Part shown: in pieces, positions 5,970-11,943 of the stretch | Position numbering within the stretch: the first letter of the stretch is position 1 | Layout of the letters: the number at the start of each line of letters is the position of its first letter | Source of the DNA: Syntrophobacterales bacterium | GTDB taxonomy: Bacteria; Desulfobacterota; Desulfobaccia; Desulfobaccales; 0-14-0-80-60-11 | Assembly (NCBI GenBank): GCA_020052215.1 | Contig: JAGVPN010000331.1 | Location: forward strand, 1 to 12,379 | Length of the DNA: 12,379 nucleotides | Reading direction: 5' to 3' | Position numbers and translations under genes: made by a program | Notes under the pieces: model-generated | What the model was told of the DNA's origin: nothing | The model's input: only the letters and a program-made list of their open reading frames with translations | Databases searched by the model: none

Positions 5970-7553
5970 ATGACTATCTACCTCACCACGCCCATCTATT
6001 ACGTCAACGCCGATCCCCACATCGGCCACGCCTATACCACGGTGGTGGCTGATGCCCTGGCCCGCTTCCACCGCCTCCTGGGGGAGGAGGTGCGCTTCCA
6101 AACCGGCACCGACGAGCACGGCGACAAGGTAATGGACGCCGCCGCGGCCGCCAATCTCCCGGTCAAGGAGTTCGTGGACCAGATCAGCGGCCGGTTCCGG
6201 CAATCCTGGGACGACCTAAACATCAGCTACGATAATTACCTCCGCACCACCGACCCGGCCCACATGCGCGTGGTGCAGGAGGTCTTGGCAAAGGTGCACG
6301 CCGCCGGCGACATCTACTTCGGGGAGTACGGCGGGCTCTATTGCTTCGGCTGCGAGTGTTTTTACCTGGAGCGGGACCTGGTGGACGGCCGCTGCCCGGA
6401 CCACCAAACGGCCCCCACTTACCTCAAGGAAGAAAACTACTTCTTCCGCATGAGCAAATACCAGGACTGGCTCATCGACTTCATCCACACCCACCCCGAC
6501 TGGATTCGACCGGAGCGGTTCCGCAACGAGATGCTGGCCTTTTTGAAAGAGCCTCTGGAAGACCTGTGCATCTCCCGGCCCAAGAGCCGCATGGATTGGG
6601 GCATCACCCTGCCCTTCGACGACCGCTATGTCACCTACGTCTGGTTCGACGCCCTGATTAACTATCTCACGGGCCTGGACTACCCCGACGGTACGGCTTA
6701 CAAAAAATTTTGGCCTGCCCAGCACCTCATCGCCAAGGATATTCTCAAACCCCATGCCATCTACTGGCCCACCATGCTCAGGGCCATGGGGGTGGAGCCT
6801 TTTACGAACCTCAATGTCCACGGCTACTGGCAGATGGCGGCCGGCAAAATGTCCAAGAGCCTGGGAAACGTGGTGGAGCCCCGGAGCCTGGTGGCGCGCT
6901 TCGGAGTGGATCAGGTCCGCTACTTCTTCCTCCGGGAGATGGTCTTCGGGCTGGACGCAAACTTCAGCGAAGCAGCGCTCACCACCCGGATCAATGCCGA
7001 CCTGGCCAATGATCTGGGCAATCTCTTCGCCCGCAGCCTGGGGATGGCGTTCAAATACCGGCAAGGCGTAGTGCCGGCCCCGGGAGTTCCCGAACCCCCG
7101 GATCAGGAAGTCGTCGCCGCGGTTCAGGCCATGGCCGCGGACTTCCTCCGCCTGTTCCCGGCCCTGGAGTTTGGCCGGGCCCTGGCGCACCTTTGGGAAG
7201 TAATCGGCCTCCTCAACCGCTACATCGTGGCCGCGGCGCCCTGGGAGTTGGCCAAGCAGCCGGAGGCCGCCGGACGGCTGGATACGGTCCTGTACCACCT
7301 GCTGGAAGGACTGCGCTGGATCGCGGCGCTGCTTCAGCCGGTCATGCCCGGCAGCGCCGTGAAGATGAACGAGCAATTGGGACTGGGTCCGGCCCGGTGG
7401 GACCAACCCCTACCCCAGGCGCTCACCTGGGGGCAGCTAACGCCCGGCAGCCAGCTGGCCAAAGGCCCCGCCCTGTTCCCCCGGATCGAGGCGAATGATG
7501 GTTCTCCTAACTCCCCCTCCCCTGGTGGGAGGGGGTTGGGGGGAGGGGGATAA
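5970..7553 (+). CDS. metG: Methionyl-tRNA synthetase
   Basis: Class I aminoacyl-tRNA synthetase charging tRNA-Met and initiator tRNA in the cytosol. The Rossmann catalytic domain opens with TTPIYYVNADPHIGHAY (HIGH motif 17-20). A single zinc knuckle has Cys125, Cys128, Cys142 and His145, the pattern of the Thermus-like type. KMSKSLGN starts at 293, with Lys/Ser at 293-297. The helical anticodon-binding domain occupies roughly 340-505. At 527 residues it lacks the C-terminal EMAPII-like tRNA-binding domain present in longer bacterial forms; the usual core end (LFPRIE) is reached near residue 509. The last 15 or so residues (SPNSPSPGGRGLGGGG) are encoded by an intergenic-type G/C-rich repeat that also supplies the stop. 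The ATG at 5970 aligns with the conserved N-terminus but has no Shine-Dalgarno sequence, being preceded by the heptamer array. Confidence 0.96.
   Translation: MTIYLTTPIYYVNADPHIGHAYTTVVADALARFHRLLGEEVRFQTGTDEHGDKVMDAAAAANLPVKEFVDQISGRFRQSWDDLNISYDNYLRTTDPAHMRVVQEVLAKVHAAGDIYFGEYGGLYCFGCECFYLERDLVDGRCPDHQTAPTYLKEENYFFRMSKYQDWLIDFIHTHPDWIRPERFRNEMLAFLKEPLEDLCISRPKSRMDWGITLPFDDRYVTYVWFDALINYLTGLDYPDGTAYKKFWPAQHLIAKDILKPHAIYWPTMLRAMGVEPFTNLNVHGYWQMAAGKMSKSLGNVVEPRSLVARFGVDQVRYFFLREMVFGLDANFSEAALTTRINADLANDLGNLFARSLGMAFKYRQGVVPAPGVPEPPDQEVVAAVQAMAADFLRLFPALEFGRALAHLWEVIGLLNRYIVAAAPWELAKQPEAAGRLDTVLYHLLEGLRWIAALLQPVMPGSAVKMNEQLGLGPARWDQPLPQALTWGQLTPGSQLAKGPALFPRIEANDGSPNSPSPGGRGLGGGG
7511..7549 (+). 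repeat. G/C-rich hairpin repeat inside the metG 3' end
   Basis: CCCCCTCCC at 7513-7521 pairs with GGGAGGGGG at 7527-7535 across a 5-base loop, followed by a G-rich tail. It lies within the last codons of metG. An inverted relative is at 7577-7615. Confidence 0.75.
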
Positions 7554-7576
7554 GTTGAAACGATGCCTATCAATTT

Positions 7577-7615
7577 CACCCCCACCCCTGCCCTCCCCCA
7601 TCAAGGGGGAGGGAG
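7577..7615 (-). repeat. G/C-rich hairpin repeat, inverted copy after metG
   Basis: CCCTCCCCC at 7591-7599 pairs with GGGGGAGGG at 7605-7613 around ATCAA. The minus-strand sequence resembles 7511-7549, so the two copies form a larger inverted repeat around the metG stop. No T-run follows directly, so a role as intrinsic terminator is possible but not shown. Confidence 0.7.
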
Positions 7616-7633
7616 AAAAGGCCTTAAATATTT

Positions 7634-7661
7634 TTGTAAAATAATCATGGGACGATACACT
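7634..7661 (+). promoter_or_regulatory. Possible sigma70 promoter for the NlpC/P60 lipoprotein gene
   Basis: TTGTAA (7634-7639), a 16-base spacer and TACACT (7656-7661) in an AT-rich stretch between the metG repeats and the gene. Each hexamer matches consensus at four of six positions. Plausible but weak. Confidence 0.3.
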
Positions 7662-7690
7662 GAAGATAAAGCAGCATCATAAAGAGTCAC

Positions 7691-7715
7691 GGTCAGGGAT
7701 CGCCGGTCCCTGACC
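7691..7715. repeat. Perfect 9-bp hairpin in the leader of the NlpC/P60 gene
   Basis: GGTCAGGGA at 7691-7699 pairs with TCCCTGACC at 7707-7715 across a 7-base loop. It is GC-rich without a following T-run, so probably not a terminator. It may be a single copy of another dispersed repeat family or a leader structure, 20 bases before the Shine-Dalgarno sequence. Confidence 0.55.
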
Positions 7716-7743
7716 CCGCCACCCCATCCACGATGGAGGTGCT

Positions 7744-8304
7744 ATGGACGCCGCGTATCGTCGCCTCTTAGGGGCCGCCCTCAGCGCGGTCTTGTTGCTG
7801 GCGGGCTGTGCCGGGGCCCCGCCGCCCCCGCCGCCGCCGGAGATCGTGGAACCGCTGCCCCCGGTGACCCGGAATCCCCGGGAGGTGGCCCTGGAGCGGG
7901 CCCTGGGCGAGTTCTCCGGCGCCCCTTACCTCTCCGGGGGAACCACCCCCGCCGGGGTGGATTGCTCCGGACTCATCCAGGCGCTGTACCAGCGGACGGG
8001 GGTGCGCCTGCCCCGCACCGTGGCCGACCAGTACCAGGCCGGCGCCCCGGTGCAACGCCAGGAACTGCGCTTCGGCGACGTGGTCTTTTTCAACCGCTTC
8101 TGCCAGATCCGGGGCCGGGGTCCGTACCTGGCGGGCATCCTCTTGCCGGGGGGCGAAGACGAGGTGTGCCACAACGGCATCTACCTGGGCGGGGGCAGGT
8201 TCATGCACGCTTCCCCCAGGGGCGTGTTTATCAGCCGCCTGGACGCCGAAGTCTGGCGGGTCTCGTACCGCGGGGCCCGGCGCTATCTCCCCGGCGACAA
8301 TTAA
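7744..8304 (+). CDS. NlpC/P60-family lipoprotein, predicted cell-wall endopeptidase
   Basis: Predicted peptidoglycan-cleaving cysteine peptidase anchored as a lipoprotein. A type II signal ends in the lipobox LAGC with the lipidated Cys at 22, followed by a short proline-rich linker (residues 26-40). The NlpC/P60 domain fills residues 48-183. The catalytic Cys74 sits in VDCSG, His143 in HNGIYLGGG (usually HVGIYLG), and the third polar residue is His155 in FMHAS; GDVVFF (111-116) precedes His143. The triad is therefore complete. Between GDVVFF and His143 there is an extended loop of about 26 residues with Cys120 and Cys142, where many family members have about ten. GGAGG at 7735-7739 precedes the ATG at 7744. 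It likely forms an operon with the next gene, 30 bases downstream. The exact bond cleaved cannot be read from the sequence. Confidence 0.92.
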   Translation: MDAAYRRLLGAALSAVLLLAGCAGAPPPPPPPEIVEPLPPVTRNPREVALERALGEFSGAPYLSGGTTPAGVDCSGLIQALYQRTGVRLPRTVADQYQAGAPVQRQELRFGDVVFFNRFCQIRGRGPYLAGILLPGGEDEVCHNGIYLGGGRFMHASPRGVFISRLDAEVWRVSYRGARRYLPGDN

Positions 8305-8334
8305 CCCGACAATACTTTGGCTCTGGAGGCCTCT

Positions 8335-8856
8335 ATGCAGAAATATCGGTTTCGTCATCTGGTTTGGCTGAGCTTGATGCTGTTAGCAGGGTTATCCCTC
8401 AATGTCCCTGAGGCCCGGACGCAACCCGGTTTTCTCAGCGATTTCACCTTCGGCTTCTGGGGGAATCCCCGGGAAGAAAGCCGGATGGGCCGGGAGGACA
8501 TCATCGCCCGGGAAGGGTATTGCCCCACCGGCGGCTGCGTTCTCCGCCTGGACAAAGTTGAGGTCAAGCCCAACCGGGCCAGGAGAGGCGCCACCCTGGT
8601 GCTTTCTACCACCTACACCATTCTTACCCCGGAGCAGGTGGCCCTGCCGGTGGCGATTACCCGGGAGATTTTTTACCAGGAGAAATCCCTGGGGAGGACT
8701 AAGAGCCTCGAGACCCGCGTGTACAACGGCACCAGAACCCAGGAAATCAATTTCACCTTGCCGGCCGACGCTCGGCCCGGCATCTACCAATTGATCACCA
8801 AAATCAGTACGGGCTACGGCACGGCCCAGGACCGCACCGATTTCCAGGTGGATTAG
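8335..8856 (+). CDS. Small exported protein of unknown function
   Basis: I do not recognise the family. The 173-residue product has a clear signal peptide: basic start MQKYRFRH, hydrophobic core LVWLSLMLLAGLSL, and likely cleavage near EARTQ. A segment rich in Phe, Trp and Gly follows (FLSDFTFGFWG), then a region with two cysteines (YCPTGGC, about residues 62-67). The C-terminal 100 residues, LRLDKVEVKPNRARRGATLV and onward to GYGTAQDRTDFQVD, alternate hydrophobic and polar residues. This is consistent with a beta-sandwich, Ig-like domain of the kind seen in periplasmic or surface proteins. ATG at 8335 is chosen because GGAGG at 8325-8329 lies five bases upstream; a TTG at 8317 would extend it by six residues and put that Shine-Dalgarno sequence inside the gene. 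It follows the NlpC/P60 lipoprotein gene at 30 bases, suggesting cotranscription and an envelope role. Confidence 0.82.
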   Translation: MQKYRFRHLVWLSLMLLAGLSLNVPEARTQPGFLSDFTFGFWGNPREESRMGREDIIAREGYCPTGGCVLRLDKVEVKPNRARRGATLVLSTTYTILTPEQVALPVAITREIFYQEKSLGRTKSLETRVYNGTRTQEINFTLPADARPGIYQLITKISTGYGTAQDRTDFQVD

Positions 8857-8997
8857 CCGAAGCCGGCCCCTGCCTCATTCAGCCCGGGTGGCCATTAGGG
8901 GCGGGCGGCCGGCCCGGCTACTCAGGCAGGCATCACTCCCGGGGCGCCATATCCACAAATTTAGTCAGCCTATTAAAATAACTTTTTTCTTTATTTG

Positions 8998-9025
8998 TTG
9001 ATAATTTAGTTAAAGCGATTATAAT
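8998..9025 (+). promoter_or_regulatory. Near-consensus sigma70 promoter for the subtilisin-like gene
   Basis: TTGATA at 8998-9003 and TATAAT at 9020-9025, separated by 16 bases, within an AT-rich block. Five of six and six of six positions match the consensus. Transcription from about 9032 would give a structured leader of about 230 bases before the ATG at 9261. Confidence 0.65.
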
Positions 9026-9141
9026 TCGGTTGTATAGGTTGGAGAATCCGGCTCTCTCCGAGTTGAGGCTGGACCGCTCATGAGAGCCAGGCGCCCATAA
9101 GCCTTTGGCCCACTCGTAAATTATGAAAAGAGTGTTTGTAC

Positions 9142-9215
9142 TGGTGGCACAGCCTTTCCAGGCTGTGCACGATTAACCTGCTTTTTGGACACAGGCTGGA
9201 AAGCCTGTGCCACCA
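9142..9215. repeat. Inverted pair of TGGTGGCACAG hairpin repeats in the leader
   Basis: Two 26-base copies in opposite orientation, 9142-9167 and 9190-9215, separated by 22 bases. Each is itself a hairpin: 9147-9155 with 9160-9168 (9 bp, loop TTCC), and 9190-9197 with 9202-9209 (8 bp, loop GGAA). The copies match at 24 of 26 positions when one is inverted. The two mismatched positions (C9153 and G9162 in the left copy) pair with each other in the stem. The RNA could fold either as two small hairpins or as one long one. Confidence 0.85.
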
Positions 9216-9260
9216 ATTTAAAGAAATTTTCAAGGCAGGGGGAGTGCTGGAGAAAACCAC

Positions 9261-10736
9261 ATGAGACGGCTTTTCACCCGAGTGGCCGTTAGCCTCCTGC
9301 TGGTGCTCTTTTGGAGCGTCGGCGCCGCCGCTGCTTATAAAGATAGCATCGGCTTTACGCAGTTGCAGAGCGAATTGGGGACCGGCATCCCCACCGGGGA
9401 CGGAGTGGTGGTTTCCCAGGTGGAGGCCGGAGGGGACTCTCACAACGTTTATCTCCCCTTTATCTCACCCTCGCCTGATGCTGAATTCACCGGCAAAACC
9501 CTCACCCCTAACACTAGCCCCGCTTATGTTTCCGGCCACGCCACCACCGTGGGCACCTACTTTTTCGGCAATATTACCTCCATTGCCCCCGGGATAACCT
9601 CTATTTACGGCTATGATGCGGATAATTGGCTGGGAAGCGGCTTCCTAAACACCTATGGTGATCAGCCTCTGATATCCAGCGCCCGGGTGGCCAACCACAG
9701 TTGGATCGGGGCATATACCGATGCGGCTGGCAATGTCGACGCCCTCAGACGCCTCGATTGGGTGATCCATCGGGACGAATATATCCAGGTGGTGGGCATG
9801 AATAACGGCAGCGGCGATGCTTCTATACCCCTGCTGGGCAGTTCCTTCAATGCCATTGCCGTGGGCCTCAGCAACGGCAACTCCCAGCATGGCTCCTATG
9901 ACTTGGATATCACACCCTATACCGCCGGCCGCACCCGGCCGGACCTGGTAGCGCCCGCCTCTGCCACCAGTTATGCCACCCCCATGGTGTCGGCCGCGGC
10001 CGCCCTGCTGGTAGAGGTGGGGCACAAAAACCCCGCCCTGTCCACCGACCCCCTGGTCCAGTCCACCACGAATCGAAACGGCAATACCATCTACAATGCC
10101 GAGAGGTCCGAGGTCGTCAAGGCGGCCCTCATGGCCGGGGCCAGCCGCAGCGCCATCTCCGGGTATGCCAAGAACACCGACAACGGCTTGAACAGCGTGT
10201 ACGGCGCCGGCCAGCTCAATATCTATAACAGCTACCACATCATCGCCGCGGGCGAGCAGAACAGCCTGCAGGATGCCTCGGGAACCAAGGGGACCATCGG
10301 CCGCTACGGCTTTGATTACGACCCTTACTTCGGCGGCCTCAGCAACAGCAACCGCGCCGCCTCCTATTATTTCAAAGCCTTGAGTGCGGGAGAAATCACC
10401 GCCTCCCTGGTCTGGAACCTGGACGCTAACGATGCCACCCTCTATAACCTGGGTCTTTACCTTTATGACGTCACCACTGATCCAAACGGAGTGCTCTTGC
10501 TGCAATCGGTAGGACTCCTGGATAATACTGAAAACCTGTGGTGGACCGCCCTGGCTGCCGACCACAATTACCTGCTCCGGGTCTCGGCCCTCACTGCCGG
10601 TGACTTCCTGTGGGATTACGGCCTGGCCTGGGACATTTCCACTGAGGTGGGGCAGGTCCCCGTGCCCGGTGCAGTCTATCTCCTGGGCTCCGGACTCCTG
10701 GTGCTGGTGGGGTTCCGCCGGAAATTCTCGTCCTAG
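9261..10736 (+). CDS. Subtilisin-like (S8) protein with PEP-CTERM sorting tail
   Basis: Exported protein of 491 residues with an S8 peptidase-like core and an exosortase sorting signal. The signal peptide MRRLFTRVAVSLLLVLFWSV ends near GAAAA. Subtilase landmarks follow in the normal order: VVVSQVEAGGD at 49-59, where Asp32 of subtilisin aligns with Glu55; the His motif SGHATTVGTYFFG with His93; the oxyanion Asn region GMNNGSG with Asn181; FNAIAVG at 196-202; and the Ser motif SATSYATPMVSAAAALL with Ser237. A beta-rich domain of about 110 residues (YYFKALSAG to DYGLAWDI) follows. The last 26 residues are VPVPGAVYLLGSGLLVLVGF then RRK: the sorting motif, a membrane helix and a basic end, typical of PEP-CTERM proteins processed by exosortase. 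ATG at 9261 has GGAG at 9249-9252. Because the acid is Glu, activity is uncertain; an inactive scaffold is possible. Confidence 0.85.
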   Translation: MRRLFTRVAVSLLLVLFWSVGAAAAYKDSIGFTQLQSELGTGIPTGDGVVVSQVEAGGDSHNVYLPFISPSPDAEFTGKTLTPNTSPAYVSGHATTVGTYFFGNITSIAPGITSIYGYDADNWLGSGFLNTYGDQPLISSARVANHSWIGAYTDAAGNVDALRRLDWVIHRDEYIQVVGMNNGSGDASIPLLGSSFNAIAVGLSNGNSQHGSYDLDITPYTAGRTRPDLVAPASATSYATPMVSAAAALLVEVGHKNPALSTDPLVQSTTNRNGNTIYNAERSEVVKAALMAGASRSAISGYAKNTDNGLNSVYGAGQLNIYNSYHIIAAGEQNSLQDASGTKGTIGRYGFDYDPYFGGLSNSNRAASYYFKALSAGEITASLVWNLDANDATLYNLGLYLYDVTTDPNGVLLLQSVGLLDNTENLWWTALAADHNYLLRVSALTAGDFLWDYGLAWDISTEVGQVPVPGAVYLLGSGLLVLVGFRRKFSS

Positions 10737-10840
10737 CCATTCTTCTCCGGATCATCAGAAAATACCTGGCGCCGGTCAAGGGCAAAAAAATCCTGTCCCC
10801 CGGGCAATTAATCGCGATAATTTAGGGTATATTCAATCAG

Positions 10841-11818
10841 GTGGAAAATATTTTGCCGGGCCAGATCAATTACCTGCGGGTCTCCATCACTGACCGCTGC
10901 AATCTCCGCTGTTTCTACTGCACCCCCTGGGGGGGCTGGGAGAAGCTGCCGGCCCCGGAAATCCTGCGCTACGAAGAGCTGCTGCGCCTGGCCGGGGTGG
11001 CCGCCGGGGTGGGCATCAAGAAGCTCCGGGTTACCGGCGGCGAGCCCCTGGTGCGCCGGGGCGCCCTGGAGTTCATCCGCCGCCTGCAGCAGGTTCCCGG
11101 GATCGAGGAGGTCTGCCTCACCACCAACGGCGTGCGCCTGGCGGAACTGGCCCCGGAACTCTTGGCCACCGGCTTGCGCCACCTCAACCTCAGCCTGGAC
11201 AGCCTGCGCCGGGACCGTTACCGGGAACTCACCGGCTTCGACCAATTCGATGCCGTCATGGCCGGCCTTGAGAGGGCCGCGGCCCTGGGATTCAATCCCA
11301 TCAAGATCAACTGCGTGGTCTTGAAAGACTTAAACGACGACGAACTCATAGACTTTGCCCGCCTGACCAGGGAAAACCCCTTCCAGGTGCGCTTCATCGA
11401 GTTCATGCCCACGGTGGCTGAAGCGCGCTGGCGCCGCCACTTCCTGCCCATGGCCGAGATTCGCCGGCGCCTGGCGGAGCTGGGCCCCCTGGACATGGTC
11501 ACCCCTTCGGCCACCGCCGGCCCCGCCCGGACGTTCAGAGTCCCCGGATTCCTGGGTGAGTTGGGCTTCATCAGCTCCGTCAGCGACCATCACTGCCCCA
11601 CCTGCAACCGCCTGCGCCTCACTGCGGCCGGTTGGCTGCGGCCGTGTCTCTTTGCCGCGCCGGAACTGGATATCAAGGGGCCGCTGCGCCAGGGCGCCTC
11701 CGACGAAGCCCTGGCCCAGCTCTTCCGGGAAGCCATCCGTTTGAAAGGCTGCGTTTCCCCCGCCCCCGCCCTGGCCTCTCCCTGGCGACCCCGGTCCATG
11801 GTCAGCATCGGCGGCTGA
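10841..11818 (+). CDS. moaA: GTP 3',8-cyclase (molybdenum cofactor biosynthesis protein A)
   Basis: Radical SAM enzyme that converts GTP to (8S)-3',8-cyclo-7,8-dihydroguanosine 5'-triphosphate, the first step of molybdopterin synthesis, together with MoaC. The N-terminal radical SAM cluster is CNLRCFYC with Cys20, Cys24 and Cys27. The SAM-binding TGGEPLV block starts at 65, and LNLSLDSL lies near 115-122. The second, GTP-binding 4Fe-4S cluster uses Cys252 and Cys255 (CPTCNRLRLT) and Cys269. The protein ends in Gly-Gly (SIGG), the tail known to be needed for activity in MoaA. At 325 residues the length is typical. The start at 10841 is GTG and agrees with the usual spacing to INYLRVSITDRC; TTG at 10853 has a better-placed AGGTGG (10839-10844) and is the alternative. 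No other moa, mob or molybdoenzyme gene is adjacent here. Confidence 0.96.
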   Translation: MENILPGQINYLRVSITDRCNLRCFYCTPWGGWEKLPAPEILRYEELLRLAGVAAGVGIKKLRVTGGEPLVRRGALEFIRRLQQVPGIEEVCLTTNGVRLAELAPELLATGLRHLNLSLDSLRRDRYRELTGFDQFDAVMAGLERAAALGFNPIKINCVVLKDLNDDELIDFARLTRENPFQVRFIEFMPTVAEARWRRHFLPMAEIRRRLAELGPLDMVTPSATAGPARTFRVPGFLGELGFISSVSDHHCPTCNRLRLTAAGWLRPCLFAAPELDIKGPLRQGASDEALAQLFREAIRLKGCVSPAPALASPWRPRSMVSIGG

Positions 11819-11887
11819 CCCCGGCTGGCGGTTACCCTTAAGTCTTATGCTCAAGCCCCCTTACAAAATACAAAATTAACGTTTTCC

Positions 11888-11915
11888 CTGGTATACTGGT
11901 ATAAGAATATATAAT
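11888..11915 (+). promoter_or_regulatory. AT-rich promoter region with tandem CTGGTATA
   Basis: Two adjacent copies of CTGGTATA (11888-11895 and 11896-11903). The first, with the C that follows, reads TGGTATACT, an extended -10 type element (11889-11897); a TATAAT occurs at 11910-11915. There is no convincing -35 box. It lies 30-55 bases before the glycosyltransferase start. Confidence 0.4.
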
Positions 11916-11943
11916 GAACCTTAATCCTTAGGGAGCAGCCTGC

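Larger units (their letters stand above)
8857..9260. other. 404-base gap: palindromes, AT-rich promoter block and long leader
   Basis: No gene is supported. The first part (8862-8930) is GC-rich, with GCCGGCC at 8862-8868 complementary to 8907-8913 and CCTGCCT at 8869-8875 complementary to 8924-8930; these could act as alternative structures after the upstream operon, but no T-run follows them closely. The middle (8950-9030) is strikingly AT-rich and carries the promoter listed separately. The last part would be a 5' leader of about 230 bases, with GGCTCTC (9050-9056) complementary to 9082-9088 and the paired hairpin repeats at 9142-9215. Confidence 0.7.

Noticed and set aside
6216..7406. Open frame of 396 codons on the minus strand opposite metG
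   Set aside because: Same reason: antisense to well-conserved metG sequence, with no domain or ribosome-binding site.
8317..8334. TTG start for the small exported protein, six codons upstream
   Set aside because: The GGAGG at 8325-8329 is ideally placed for the ATG at 8335 and would lie inside the gene if the TTG were used.
8862..8930. Intrinsic terminator after the small exported protein gene
   Set aside because: GC-rich complementary segments exist but the loops are long and there is no adjacent T-run; reported only as palindromes in the gap.
9033..9140. Riboswitch (cyclic-di-GMP GEMM type) ahead of the subtilisin-like gene
   Set aside because: The conserved GEMM core sequences are not there; only an ordinary stem (9050-9056 with 9082-9088) is seen.
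10737..10840. Moco-type riboswitch upstream of moaA
   Set aside because: The gap is about 100 bases, with no extended conserved hairpins of that class.
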